DNA of 64,000 nt from Flavobacterium sp. ZT3R18 (GCF_007097385.1 NZ_VJZS01000001.1:385441-449440), one strand, 5' to 3'. Positions 26,749-37,025 are shown, counted from the stretch's first letter. Notes: generated from the sequence alone by a model not told the origin. Program-made: numbers and translations.

Positions 26749-28761
26749 ATGAAAACACAAATTACAATAGTGGTATTGTTCTTGTTTGCCGTTTTTAATT
26801 CCTATTCACAAGATACTTTGCAGGAAATAAAAGTACAGTCCAAACGGAAGAGCTTACAAAAATCATATACCGTTACAGGAAATATATCAGTAATAACCAG
26901 CAAGGAATTACTCAAAGCGGCCTGTTGTAATCTTGCCGAAAGTTTTGAAACCAATCCGTCTATAGATGTTAGTTTTTCGGATGCCTTAACGGGAACCAAA
27001 CAAATTAAAATGTTGGGCTTAACAAGTCCGTACTTGATGATGACCCAAGAAAATATCCCGTCTGTGCGAGGTGCTTCTCAGGTTTTTGGACTCTCCTTCA
27101 CCCCAGGACCTTGGATAGAGAGTATTCAAATTACAAAAGGTGCAGGGAGTGTTGTGAATGGCTTCGAAAGTGTTTCTGGACAAATCAATACAGAATTAGC
27201 CAAACCATTAACGGGTGATCCCTTTTTGTTGAATGTGTATGGGTCTACCGATTCCCGTTTTGAATTGAATGGTAATTTTAATAAAAAACTGTCGGATAAA
27301 TGGGCAACCAGTTTATTGCTGCATGGCAATATAAGAGATTCCAAAATGGACACTAATGCCGATGGTTTTCTAGACAATCCTCTCCAAAAACAAATCAATT
27401 TACTCAATCGCTATCAATACTACAATTCCGAAACGGGTTGGGTTAGTTTTATTAATTTTCAGTATATGAAGGATGCGAAAGTAATGGGACAATTGAGTTT
27501 TAATCCGGATACAGATCGAGGTACAACCCATTCTTGGGGTTCTGAAATCGATACCCAAAAGATAGATATTTCTACAAAAATCGGTTATGTTTTTAAGGAT
27601 ATGCCATATCAAAGTATTGGTTTTCAAAATGCCTTTTCAAGTTATGACCAAGACTCTTATTTTGGTTTGAAGGACTACAATATCAAACAAAATAGTTTTT
27701 ATTCGAACTTGATTTTTAATTCGATTATCAATAATGAAAGAAACAAGTTTGCTACAGGTTTGAATTTTACGTATGATAATTATATTGAGTTTGTTAGCGC
27801 AACAAATTACAGTAGAATTGATAACACAGTAGGCGCCTTCTTTGAATATACTTTTGATAATCAAGATGATTTTAGTTTAATTTTGGGAGGCAGAGTAGAT
27901 TACGGGAATCGTTTGGGTGTTTTTGCTACGCCTAGATTACACATGAAATACAATCCTTGGGAGAAAGGAGTCTTGCGGGCTTCTGCCGGTAGAGGAAAAC
28001 GTACTGCGAATATTTTTGCCGAAAATCAAACGCTTTTTGCCAGTTCCAGAACTTTTGATGTTACAAATGGGGGTGGTAAAATATACGGATTAGACCCTGA
28101 AATTGCTTGGAATTACGGGTTGAGTTTTACGCAAGGATTTAAATTATTTAATAGAAATGCAGATGTAACAGCTGATTTTTACAGAACCAATTTTCAGAAT
28201 CAAGTAGTGGTAGATGTCATGAAAAGTCCTCAGGAAGTAGTTTTTCATAATTTGGATGGAGCTTCTTATGCCAATAGTTTTCAATTGGAGTTCAATTATG
28301 AGTTGGCAAAGCGTCTGGAATTAAGAACAGCTTATAAATATTATGACATCAAAACCGACTATTTGACTGGGAAATATCAAAAACCTTTGCAGGCAACCCA
28401 TCGGTTTTTTGGTAATTTAGGATATGAAACCCCTGTGTTAAATAAAGGACAACAATGGAAATTTGACTTTACGTACAATTGGATTGGGGAACAGCAATTA
28501 CCTTACACGGCATCAAATCCTGTTGCGTATCAACTTTCGGAGTTTTCGCCATCTTATTCTTTGATGAATGCACAAATTACTAAAGTGTTTTCTAGTATTT
28601 TTGAAGTGTACGTAGGAGGGGAGAATGTTGGGAATTACAGACAAGATCCCGCAATAGTAGATTCACAAAATCCTTTTGGGCCATATTTTGATGCAACTAT
28701 TTTGTATGCACCAGTATTTGGACAGATGTATTATGCGGGGTTGAGGTTTAAAATTAAATAA
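26749..28761 (+). CDS. TonB-dependent receptor, probably for a metal (copper?)
   Basis: A 670-residue outer-membrane receptor with signal peptide MKTQITIVVLFLFAVFNSYS. The plug domain follows directly, without the SusC-type N-terminal domain: VTGNISVITSKELLKAACCN with the cysteine pair C59-C60, then SFETNPSIDVSFSDALTGTKQIKMLGL and WIESIQITKGAGSVVNGFESVSGQIN. The barrel follows and ends in YAGLRFKIK. Receptors with this AACCNLAESFETNP plug occur beside HYC_CC_PP and HMA proteins in Bacteroidota. The HMA partner makes copper the best guess; that is inference from context. Confidence 0.9.
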   Translation: MKTQITIVVLFLFAVFNSYSQDTLQEIKVQSKRKSLQKSYTVTGNISVITSKELLKAACCNLAESFETNPSIDVSFSDALTGTKQIKMLGLTSPYLMMTQENIPSVRGASQVFGLSFTPGPWIESIQITKGAGSVVNGFESVSGQINTELAKPLTGDPFLLNVYGSTDSRFELNGNFNKKLSDKWATSLLLHGNIRDSKMDTNADGFLDNPLQKQINLLNRYQYYNSETGWVSFINFQYMKDAKVMGQLSFNPDTDRGTTHSWGSEIDTQKIDISTKIGYVFKDMPYQSIGFQNAFSSYDQDSYFGLKDYNIKQNSFYSNLIFNSIINNERNKFATGLNFTYDNYIEFVSATNYSRIDNTVGAFFEYTFDNQDDFSLILGGRVDYGNRLGVFATPRLHMKYNPWEKGVLRASAGRGKRTANIFAENQTLFASSRTFDVTNGGGKIYGLDPEIAWNYGLSFTQGFKLFNRNADVTADFYRTNFQNQVVVDVMKSPQEVVFHNLDGASYANSFQLEFNYELAKRLELRTAYKYYDIKTDYLTGKYQKPLQATHRFFGNLGYETPVLNKGQQWKFDFTYNWIGEQQLPYTASNPVAYQLSEFSPSYSLMNAQITKVFSSIFEVYVGGENVGNYRQDPAIVDSQNPFGPYFDATILYAPVFGQMYYAGLRFKIK

Positions 28762-28818
28762 TTACAATGGAAAAAACAATGGCAAAAATCAATATCAAAT
28801 TTTAATACAAATAAAAAA

Positions 28819-29208
28819 ATGAAAATAATGAAACAAGAATTCAGAAAAAGCTTCAATGTGAATATGGTTAAAAATGTAGTTGCAGTTTTAATAATGGCTA
28901 TCGTTGGGTTTTCGGCTCAAGGCCAAGAGAAGAAAAATAAAAACGCCAAATATACCACTGAAGTAAACGGAAACTGTGAGCAATGCCAGAAACGAATTCA
29001 AAAGACTGCTTATTCGGTGCCAGGAGTAAAATCGGCATCATGGAGTATTGAAACACATCAATTGAGTTTGATTATAAACGAAGAAAAAGCTTCTTTGTTA
29101 GATGTAAAAAAAGCAATAGCCAAAGTGGGACATGACACCGATGATTTGAAAGCAACAAAAGAAGATTATGATAATCTTCATTTTTGTTGTCAATATGAAA
29201 GACTGTAA
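28819..29208 (+). CDS. Secreted heavy-metal-associated (HMA) domain protein
   Basis: A 129-residue protein with an N-terminal signal-like helix (VVAVLIMAIVGFSAQG) and one HMA ferredoxin-like domain. The metal site is GNCEQCQKR (C53, C56), a CxxC motif like that of copper chaperones, and the C-terminal motif HFCCQYERL adds two more cysteines. Start choice is uncertain: ATGs at 28819, 28828 and 28864 are all in frame and all keep the signal helix. It lies 57 bp after the TonB receptor and is likely its periplasmic metal-binding partner. Confidence 0.85.
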   Translation: MKIMKQEFRKSFNVNMVKNVVAVLIMAIVGFSAQGQEKKNKNAKYTTEVNGNCEQCQKRIQKTAYSVPGVKSASWSIETHQLSLIINEEKASLLDVKKAIAKVGHDTDDLKATKEDYDNLHFCCQYERL

Positions 29209-29593
29209 TTTCTTCTTTAATTGAGGTAAGGGTTATTTGTAATTGCTAAAAAAAAACGGTTGTATTCTAAAATAAATAGCCTTTAAATTTAACCATGTAA
29301 GAAATATAAGGCTATTTAAGCTAGACAAAAAAGCAATAACTTATAGGTTCTTATATTTCTTATATGGTAAACCTTTTTATCGCAATCCATACGCTTCGGG
29401 AATCGGGAGTGTTTTTTAAATATCTGTTCAAAGAAAGGGGAGTTAAAAAGCCGTTTACTATATAATTAAACGAAAAAAAACAAACGCTTTTTTGTTTTAA
29501 TAAGCGTTAATAAAACTTTAAAGTGGAGTAATAAATTGTGGTTCCCCTAAATAATCCTTACTTTCACAGCCTAAATAAAAACACGAAAATTTT
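29209..29593. other. Intergenic region with inverted repeat upstream of dedA
   Basis: A 385-bp gap without a gene. It contains an inverted repeat (AACCATGTAAGAAATATAAG at 29291-29310, and the reverse complement of a near-identical copy at 29350-29368), a small AACGCTT/AAGCGTT hairpin at 29483-29508 and the probable dedA promoter. Confidence 0.6.
29536..29566 (+). promoter_or_regulatory. Probable promoter of the DedA-family gene
   Basis: TTG at 29536-29538, a 20-nt spacer and TACTTTCA at 29559-29566, one or two bases off the TAnnTTTG consensus. It lies 28 nt before the ATG. Confidence 0.4.
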
Positions 29594-30271
29594 ATGAATA
29601 ATTTTGATTGGACCCAATTGTTGAATCCCGAATTTTATATAACTTTTTCAATTGGTGGCATTCAACTGGGTTTGTACATTGTTTTATTCATTGTTTTTGC
29701 TGAAACCGGTCTTTTTGCAGGTTTTTTTCTTCCAGGGGATAGTTTGCTTTTTCTTGCCGGAATTTATAGCCGTGATTTAATACAAAACGTCCTTTTTATA
29801 GGAAGCGACTTTTTAAATCTTATCTTACTTTCTACATTAGTGGCGATTTCTGGGGTTTTAGGAAACATGGTGGGCTATTGGTTTGGTGCCAAAAGTGGTT
29901 ATTATTTATACAACAAAGAGGATAGTTTTTGGTTTAAGAAAAAATACCTTTTTCAATCTAAAGATTTTTTTGAAAAATACGGTGGTAAAGCTATTATTTT
30001 TGCGCGATTCCTCCCGATTTTCAGAACCTTTGCACCCATAGTTGCCGGGATTGGAATGATGGATAAAAAGAAGTTTATGTTTTACAATGTAGTAAGCTCG
30101 TTTTTATGGTCTTTTGTTTTGATATTTTCGGGTCATTACTTGTATGGAATGTTTCTAGAAAATGGAATTGATTTAAAACAACACATTGAGAAAATAGTAA
30201 TCGGAATCATTTTAATATCGACTATTCCTGTTTTATTTAAAATATTGAAAAAGAAAGTTCATATCAATTAA
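29594..30271 (+). CDS. DedA/VTT-family membrane protein
   Basis: A 225-residue polytopic inner-membrane protein of the DedA family, whose members act in lipid transport (undecaprenyl-phosphate or phosphatidylethanolamine flipping) and proton-dependent homeostasis. Key motifs are visible: the E-x-G-L-F-A-G-F-F-L-P-G-D segment near the second helix, GNMVGYWFGAKSG, and FFEKYGGKAIIFARFLPIFRTFAPIVAGIGMM, which carries the conserved arginines. Length and topology are typical. It is monocistronic with a strong terminator. Confidence 0.93.
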   Translation: MNNFDWTQLLNPEFYITFSIGGIQLGLYIVLFIVFAETGLFAGFFLPGDSLLFLAGIYSRDLIQNVLFIGSDFLNLILLSTLVAISGVLGNMVGYWFGAKSGYYLYNKEDSFWFKKKYLFQSKDFFEKYGGKAIIFARFLPIFRTFAPIVAGIGMMDKKKFMFYNVVSSFLWSFVLIFSGHYLYGMFLENGIDLKQHIEKIVIGIILISTIPVLFKILKKKVHIN

Positions 30272-30290
30272 GAGATTGTACATAAAACTA

Positions 30291-30330
30291 AAAAAACCGT
30301 CTTGCTTTATTAAAACAAGACGGTTTTTTT
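30291..30330 (+). terminator. Rho-independent terminator after the DedA gene
   Basis: The 14-bp stem AAAAAACCGTCTTG/CAAGACGGTTTTTT with an 11-nt loop is followed by another T. Confidence 0.9.
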
Positions 30331-30450
30331 ATGCGAAATAGTTTGTAGAATAGTAATTACTCCATTGTTGTTTGAACTAATCATAAGGTGTGTTCTTTTC
30401 CAAAAATCATATTAGACTTCATGCCGAAGATAAACTATGGCTTATCTAAA

Positions 30451-30650
30451 CCCCGAAAGGGTGTAATGATTATAGAAATAAATAATTACATCATTCCAAA
30501 ACCCCGAAGGGGGTGGTATTTTCACATCTTAACATATTGATTATTACGATGGAGATTTTTCAATAAAAAAGAAATTAAATGATTTCACCCCTTCGGGGTT
30601 TACATAACACCGATATCTATTTGCTATAATCATTACACCCCTTAGGGTGT
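30451..30650. repeat. Nested inverted repeats of the ACCCCGAAGGGGTG type
   Basis: The outer arms are 30459-30475 (GGGTGTAATGATTATAG) and 30624-30640, exact reverse complements. The inner arms are 30498-30514 and 30586-30601 (AAACCCCGAAGGGG core). The gap 30331-30708 between the convergent dedA and groL genes has no other content. Confidence 0.8.
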
Positions 30651-30708
30651 TTTTAGAAGCTATTAAGATTTCATGGGTTTATTTAAAACTAAAAATTGTA
30701 AACATAAA

Positions 30709-30740
30709 AAATCCGTCAAGAACGAATTCAAGACGGATTT
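30709..30740 (-). terminator. Rho-independent terminator of groL
   Basis: The stem AAATCCGTC/GACGGATTT has a 14-nt loop; on the minus strand a T run follows. It lies 56 bp beyond the groL stop. Confidence 0.8.
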
Positions 30741-30795
30741 AGTTGGATTGAGATAAGATCTTAATACTTTGTACTTAAATCTTAATGCTCGGATA

Positions 30796-32809
<2,014 letters not shown>

Positions 32810-32848
32810 GATTTTATTTTTATGTTATTTTTTTATGATATTGAGATT

Positions 32849-32863
32849 TCAGAAATTGTGCCA
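32849..32863 (-). promoter_or_regulatory. Candidate sigma-54 (-24/-12) promoter of groSL
   Basis: The minus strand reads TGGCACAATTTCTGA. GG and the -12 G are at the right 10-nt distance, but the -12 C is replaced by A. The start site would be about 30 nt before the groS ATG. A sigma-54-type activator gene lies 2 kb upstream. This is a motif match only. Confidence 0.35.
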
Positions 32864-32891
32864 TAGTGTGTAAACTGACATTTTTTCTTAT

Positions 32892-32927
32892 AAAAAATGC
32901 CAGCTTTGACAGGCTGGCATTTTTTTT
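32892..32927 (-). terminator. Rho-independent terminator of secG
   Basis: The stem AAAAAATGCCAGC/GCTGGCATTTTTT with an 8-nt loop lies 17 bp past the secG stop on the minus strand and separates secG from groSL. Confidence 0.88.
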
Positions 32928-32943
32928 ATATTATGTAAATGAA

Positions 32944-33267
32944 TTATTTTGCTGGAGTTGCAGGTGCAGGTGTATTTGCAGGTGCAGTTTGAACCGGAGC
33001 AGCTTCAGTGTTATCGATGATTTTTGAATCGGCATCACTTAAAGTTCCTGTAAAACTTAATCCGGAAAGCAAAATTAGTGCAATTAAGATAGTGGCTAAT
33101 GTCCAAGTACTTTTGTCTAAGAAATCAGTAGTTTTTTGAACACCACCTAACATTTGAGAACCGCTTATTGTAGAAGATAATCCACCGCCTTTAGGGTTTT
33201 GAACCATTATAACTACGATCAATAGAAAACATACTATTGTAATTAAAACTAAAAAAATTGAAAACAT
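32944..33267 (-). CDS. secG: Preprotein translocase subunit SecG
   Basis: SecG is the small accessory subunit of the SecYEG translocon. The 107-residue protein has two transmembrane helices (IFLVLITIVCFLLIVVIMVQN and LATILIALILLSGLSF) separated by the conserved loop NPKGGGLSSTISGSQMLGG. The C-terminal tail is rich in alanine and proline (APANTPAPATPAK). The gene follows a TPR-protein gene by 11 bp on the same strand and ends the lptE-TPR-secG group. Confidence 0.95.
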   Translation of the reverse strand: MFSIFLVLITIVCFLLIVVIMVQNPKGGGLSSTISGSQMLGGVQKTTDFLDKSTWTLATILIALILLSGLSFTGTLSDADSKIIDNTEAAPVQTAPANTPAPATPAK

Positions 33268-33278
33268 ACTATTTATTG

Positions 33279-34238
33279 TTAATTGTTATTTTGTTGTACT
33301 ATTTTAATATCCTTTATACGGTCTGCAAAGAAACTACTTTTTTCTGGATATTTCAAAATTAATATTTCATAAGCTTGTATGGCTTTTTGATATTTTTTTT
33401 GTTCTAAATAGACCTTGGCCAAAGTCTCAGTCATTAAATAAGAGTTGTCCTCTTTGTTGAGTTCTAGATTGGGTGTAAAGACGACTCCAGGTTTTAGGGG
33501 AGAAATCTTCGGACTGGTTTCTATAAACTTATCTATTAATTTTGTTTTTTTCTTTTTTTCTTCGTCAAGGATGGGGTCTTTTTCTATTGGATTGTCCTCT
33601 TTTGTATTTTCTCTAATAATGGGTTCAACTCTGGAAATTTGAAGCCATTGTTGAAAGGAGTGTGTTTCGCTTTTAGAAAAATCCAAAGGCTTTCCGATTT
33701 CTAATTTTTCAGTAGCTGTTTTTGGATCTTCTTTGAGCGGTTTTGTTGGCTCCTCCTTTATAGGTATAAGATTCGGTTGTTTAGGTTCTTCGATTTCTAA
33801 TTCTTCAATGGCTTTTATTGTGCTTTCTTCAGCGGGCACTTGTGAAGATCCTTTAATAGAAGTAAGAATCGATTGTTCTAAAGTGTTTGTAATTATTACG
33901 GCTTCAGTTGGCTCTTCGTTTTGCACTATTTGACTATCAACTACAGTAATATCCAGTAGTTCTTTTATTTTCTTTTCGTAAATCTTTTTTTGGATCGCAA
34001 TAAAAGATTCAGAAGTTATAAAATCGAATAAGGCCGTTCGATCTGTTGTATGTGCGGCAGCTATTTTTAATGCAAAATTATATTTGTAGCTATTTTGATT
34101 GTAAAGCCCTTTCAAACGCAGTGCTCTTGCGCTCTGGAAATATGGAAATTCATCCAATACTTTTTCCAAAGCCAACGTTTGTGCCTCGTTGATTTCCTCT
34201 GGTTTGTTTATGAGATGATTATAGCTACTAACGTTCAT
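33279..34238 (-). CDS. TPR-domain protein of the lptE-secG operon
   Basis: A 319-residue cytoplasmic protein with no signal peptide. The N-terminal about 95 residues form a helical domain (INEAQTLALEKVLDEFPYFQSARALRLKGL), followed by a long charged, low-complexity linker (about 100-250). The C-terminal end has a tetratricopeptide unit (LAKVYLEQKKYQKAIQAYEILILKYP). Proteins of this shape sit between lptE and secG throughout flavobacteria; the function is unknown. It is separated from lptE by 55 bp and from secG by 11 bp. Confidence 0.8.
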   Translation of the reverse strand: MNVSSYNHLINKPEEINEAQTLALEKVLDEFPYFQSARALRLKGLYNQNSYKYNFALKIAAAHTTDRTALFDFITSESFIAIQKKIYEKKIKELLDITVVDSQIVQNEEPTEAVIITNTLEQSILTSIKGSSQVPAEESTIKAIEELEIEEPKQPNLIPIKEEPTKPLKEDPKTATEKLEIGKPLDFSKSETHSFQQWLQISRVEPIIRENTKEDNPIEKDPILDEEKKKKTKLIDKFIETSPKISPLKPGVVFTPNLELNKEDNSYLMTETLAKVYLEQKKYQKAIQAYEILILKYPEKSSFFADRIKDIKIVQQNNN

Positions 34239-34293
34239 TTATTTTTAAGTTTCTAAGTTTCTAAGTTTCTGAGTTTCTCAGTAACTTTCTAAA

Positions 34294-34797
34294 TTACCAT
34301 TTAGCTAATGATTCATTGAAAATGTCTTGTGTAATTCTTTCGAAAATATCTTTCAATGCTGTATCTTTTGTTGCTCCGGTCAATTGTTGGTTGGCTGGAT
34401 AGTCATAATAAAATTCGAAAACTTTTTCGAAATCATCGGATTCTTTGTTTTTGTTGGTAAATCTAACGTTGATTCGGATTTTCAAACGGTTTTGTGAAGC
34501 TTGTTGATCGGCTGTTGCAGTCATCGGACTGATTCGGTAATCGACTATTTCTCCTTCATAGGTTAAATCGCCTCCATTCTTCACTAAATTCAAGTTGGTT
34601 TGATTCTGAATCAAATCTTGTAATGTAAGTGTGAAAGTTCTGTCGATTCCAGGTTCTATCAAGTCCGCATTGTTTTGAAAGAAATTAACTTGATACGTTT
34701 TTGCATCAATTTTTCCCGTTCCGGTAAAGTTATAAACCGAACAACTGTTTAGGATGAATGAACTAATTATTAATAAGAGATAATGTGCTTTTTTCAT
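34294..34797 (-). CDS. lptE: LPS assembly lipoprotein LptE
   Basis: LptE is the outer-membrane lipoprotein that plugs the LptD barrel for lipopolysaccharide insertion. The ATG at 34797 gives a lipoprotein signal MKKAHYLLLIISSFILNSC (lipobox LNS-C19); an upstream in-frame TTG adds six residues and is less likely. The mature part shows the Bacteroidota LptE pattern with NFTGTGKIDAKTYQVNFFQN, IDRTFTLTLQDLIQNQTNL and the YEGEIVDYRISPM strand, then LKIRINVRFTNK. It is 167 residues long, downstream of the sigma-54 activator gene. Confidence 0.9.
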   Translation of the reverse strand: MKKAHYLLLIISSFILNSCSVYNFTGTGKIDAKTYQVNFFQNNADLIEPGIDRTFTLTLQDLIQNQTNLNLVKNGGDLTYEGEIVDYRISPMTATADQQASQNRLKIRINVRFTNKNKESDDFEKVFEFYYDYPANQQLTGATKDTALKDIFERITQDIFNESLAKW

Positions 34798-34896
34798 AAA
34801 ATGTGTAAATTCCAAATTCTAATTTGGTTCAAATTTCAAATATACAAAAAACGATTTTGGAATTTTGAATTTAAAATTATGGAATTTTATTATTAG

Positions 34897-36159
34897 TTAT
34901 AGATCAAATTGCTTAATTTTTCGATACAAAGTACGTTCCGAAATACCCAGTTCATCAGCAGCGGCTTTTCGTTTTCCTTTGTTTTTCTCTAATGATTTTT
35001 TGATCATTTCGATTTCTTTTTGTTCCAGTCGCAATACTTCTTCCTCTTCTATGGTTTCTGCCAATAGATAATTGTTGTTGTCTTGCTCTTCATAATCCTG
35101 TTCGATATCTTGTCTTGTGATTAATGAAGTTCCTGGGTCTTCCTCAAAGTCGATTTCGCTATCTTCTTCTTTAGAGCCGTATATTTTCTTGATGAGTGTT
35201 TTGTTGGTTTCTTGTACTTTAGAACTGCCATTTTGCATTAATTCTAAAGTCAGTTTTTTTAAATCATGCAAATCGCTTTTCATGTCAAAAAGAACTTTGT
35301 ACAAAATCTCCCTTTCGGTATTGAAATCGCTATCGTTCTTTTTGTCTTTTATAACCGATGGTAGATTACTACCGTCTTCGGTTGGTAAATACGATTGTAA
35401 AGTCGAAGCTGTAATGTCTCTATTGGTTTCTAACACCGAAATTTGTTCGGCTACATTTCGCAATTGTCGAATGTTACCACTCCAACGGAATTTTTGCAGT
35501 AATAAAATAGCATTTTCGTCAAGCTTCAACGGAGGCATTTTGTACTTGGTGGCGAAATCGGCGACAAATTTTCTAAATAACAAATGGATGTCTTCTTTTC
35601 GATCGCGAAGAGGAGGCAAGGGGATGTCTACTGTGCTCAAACGGTAATACAAATCCTCACGGAATTTTCCTTTTTCAATGGCTTTGAACAAATTGACATT
35701 CGTTGCTGCTACAATTCTAACATTCGTTTTTTGAACATGAGAAGATCCTACTTTTATAAACTCTCCGTTTTCTAAAACACGCAGCAAACGTACTTGTGTG
35801 GTTAGGGGCAATTCTCCTACTTCATCAAGAAAAATGGTGCCACCATTGGCTACTTCAAAATAGCCTTCGCGAGTACTCGTTGCACCTGTAAAAGCGCCTT
35901 TTTCATGACCAAAAAGTTCACTGTCAATCGTTCCTTCAGGAATCGCACCGCAGTTTACGGCAATGTATTTCCCGTGCTTTCTGTGCGAAAGAGAATGTAT
36001 AATCCTCGGAATATTTTCTTTTCCCACACCACTTTCCCCCGCCACCAAAACCGAAATGTCGGTAGGAGCAACCTGAATGGCTTTTTCTATGGCACGATTG
36101 AGCTTTGGGTCATTCCCAATAATCTCAAATCGTTGTTTTATTGATTGAACTGTATCCAT
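34897..36159 (-). CDS. Sigma-54 interaction domain transcriptional activator without receiver domain
   Basis: A 420-residue bacterial enhancer-binding protein. The AAA+ domain starts almost at once: Walker A GESGVGKE at 41-48, the sigma-54 contact loop GAFTGA at 88-93, Walker B GGTIFLDE at 106-113, and sensor residues in LYYRLSTVDIPLPPLRDRKEDI. A long acidic linker follows (about 260-370), then a C-terminal Fis-type helix-turn-helix (KRKAAADELGISERTLYRKIKQFDL). There is no N-terminal receiver, GAF or PAS domain, so activity is probably set by expression or by a partner. It heads the lptE-TPR-secG group. Confidence 0.93.
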   Translation of the reverse strand: MDTVQSIKQRFEIIGNDPKLNRAIEKAIQVAPTDISVLVAGESGVGKENIPRIIHSLSHRKHGKYIAVNCGAIPEGTIDSELFGHEKGAFTGATSTREGYFEVANGGTIFLDEVGELPLTTQVRLLRVLENGEFIKVGSSHVQKTNVRIVAATNVNLFKAIEKGKFREDLYYRLSTVDIPLPPLRDRKEDIHLLFRKFVADFATKYKMPPLKLDENAILLLQKFRWSGNIRQLRNVAEQISVLETNRDITASTLQSYLPTEDGSNLPSVIKDKKNDSDFNTEREILYKVLFDMKSDLHDLKKLTLELMQNGSSKVQETNKTLIKKIYGSKEEDSEIDFEEDPGTSLITRQDIEQDYEEQDNNNYLLAETIEEEEVLRLEQKEIEMIKKSLEKNKGKRKAAADELGISERTLYRKIKQFDL

Positions 36160-36266
36160 TTATTTTTTTTTCTAACACAGATTATCACAGATTAAAAATC
36201 TACGATAATTTTACTAATTATTAAAGCTGAATTTGGTTTAATAACTGTATGATTCTTGTTTTTCTA

Positions 36267-36407
36267 TTATTGCGGTTTATTTAGCGTATCTTTTTGGATA
36301 GCTGTTTTTTCAACTTTGTGTTTTGGGAAATAAGTTCTAATGGCATAGAATGTTATTCCAAAGGCAACTAAGAATGCTATTATTGCGTAAACTATTTTTT
36401 GTTTCAT
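36267..36407 (-). CDS. Small single-pass membrane protein (46 residues)
   Basis: A short gene with ATG at 36407 and the protein MKQKIVYAIIAFLVAFGITF followed by YAIRTYFPKHKVEKTAIQ and a short polar end. Residues about 5-23 form one membrane helix, followed by a basic segment. The frame is clean, the start is preceded by an A-rich leader (TTTAAAAAAAGAAAA-like), and it lies about 110 bp upstream of the sigma-54 activator gene on the same strand. No family recognised. Confidence 0.6.
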   Translation of the reverse strand: MKQKIVYAIIAFLVAFGITFYAIRTYFPKHKVEKTAIQKDTLNKPQ

Positions 36408-36432
36408 TTTTCTTTTTTTAAAGTAAAAATTC

Positions 36433-36479
36433 TTGATTCATGTCACTCATTCAGCAGCTTCTCCTTTCAAAGCACCAAT
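36433..36479 (-). pseudogene. Diverged duplicate of the miaB 3' end
   Basis: On the minus strand it translates as GALKGEAAE and a stop, against GTLKGEAVGLSDMN and stop at the end of miaB. About three quarters of 40 bases match the segment 37029-37070. It is a detached copy of the gene end, separated from miaB by the repeat-framed GxxExxY segment. Confidence 0.65.
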
Positions 36480-36497
36480 ATTAATTTAAAGTTTTTA

Positions 36498-37014
36498 GCC
36501 ACGAATTTCACGAATTTGGCACGAATTTTTTTGATTTTAAATAATTTTTAAAGAACAATTCTTTTGTGTTGAAGTGTTTTAATGTTGAAATTTGCAATTA
36601 TTCCAATTTGACTATCTGCTAAAACCATGTAGTTTAATGTTTGGGTAATATTTTCGCTGATGATTTCTTTTAGTGCTTTTACCTCAAAAATGATTTCATC
36701 ATAAACTACAAAATCTGCATAATATTTATGTGCAATGCTGAAACCTTTGTAATTTATAGAATATGGTTTCTCTCTTTCATATGGAATATTATTCAATTTG
36801 AATTCAATTTCTAATGCGTCTTTTATATAACTTCAGATAAACCGCCTCCCAAAGTATTGTGAACTTCCATACACAATCCGATGATTTTGAAGTATTCTTC
36901 TTTTTTATATAAATCCATATTGGTTAATTTTTCTTTCTGCGAACTATACGAATTGCCGCTGATTAATTAATTTAAAATTAAAAAAATTCGTGCCAAATTC
37001 GTGAAATTCGTGGC
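36498..37014. mobile_element. Inverted-repeat-framed segment carrying a GxxExxY gene
   Basis: The arms 36498-36541 and 36971-37014 are 44-bp reverse complements with a single mismatch, starting GCCACGAATTTCACGAATTT and continuing GGCACGAATTTTTTT. Between them lies one gene remnant of the GxxExxY family. The segment sits exactly between miaB and a diverged copy of its 3' end. Another repeat pair of the same family, without a gene, is at 24621-24780. No transposase is visible. Mobility is inferred. Confidence 0.6.
36548..36918 (-). pseudogene. Frameshifted GxxExxY-family (PD-(D/E)xK fold) gene
   Basis: Read from the ATG at 36918 the protein begins MDLYKKEEYFKIIGLCMEVH and NTLGGGLSEVI and then hits a stop. 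A one-base loss near 36821-36831 moves the rest into another frame: KDALEIEFKLNNIPYEREKP, YKGFSIAHKYYADFVVYDEI and IFEVKALKEI to the end QHKRIVL. Together they form a complete GxxExxY protein of about 123 residues, with the D-x-E-x-K nuclease-like residues in ADFVVYDEIIFEVKA. GxxExxY proteins have no firmly assigned function. A downstream fragment of 82 residues remains open and could be expressed, but the gene is broken unless the base is a sequencing error. Confidence 0.75.
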
Positions 37015-37025
37015 GAAATTTTTTT

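Noticed and set aside
36515..36531. TTGGCACGAATTTTTTT as a sigma-54 promoter
   Set aside because: It is part of the inverted-repeat arm, the -12 GC is absent, and no gene start lies at a fitting distance.
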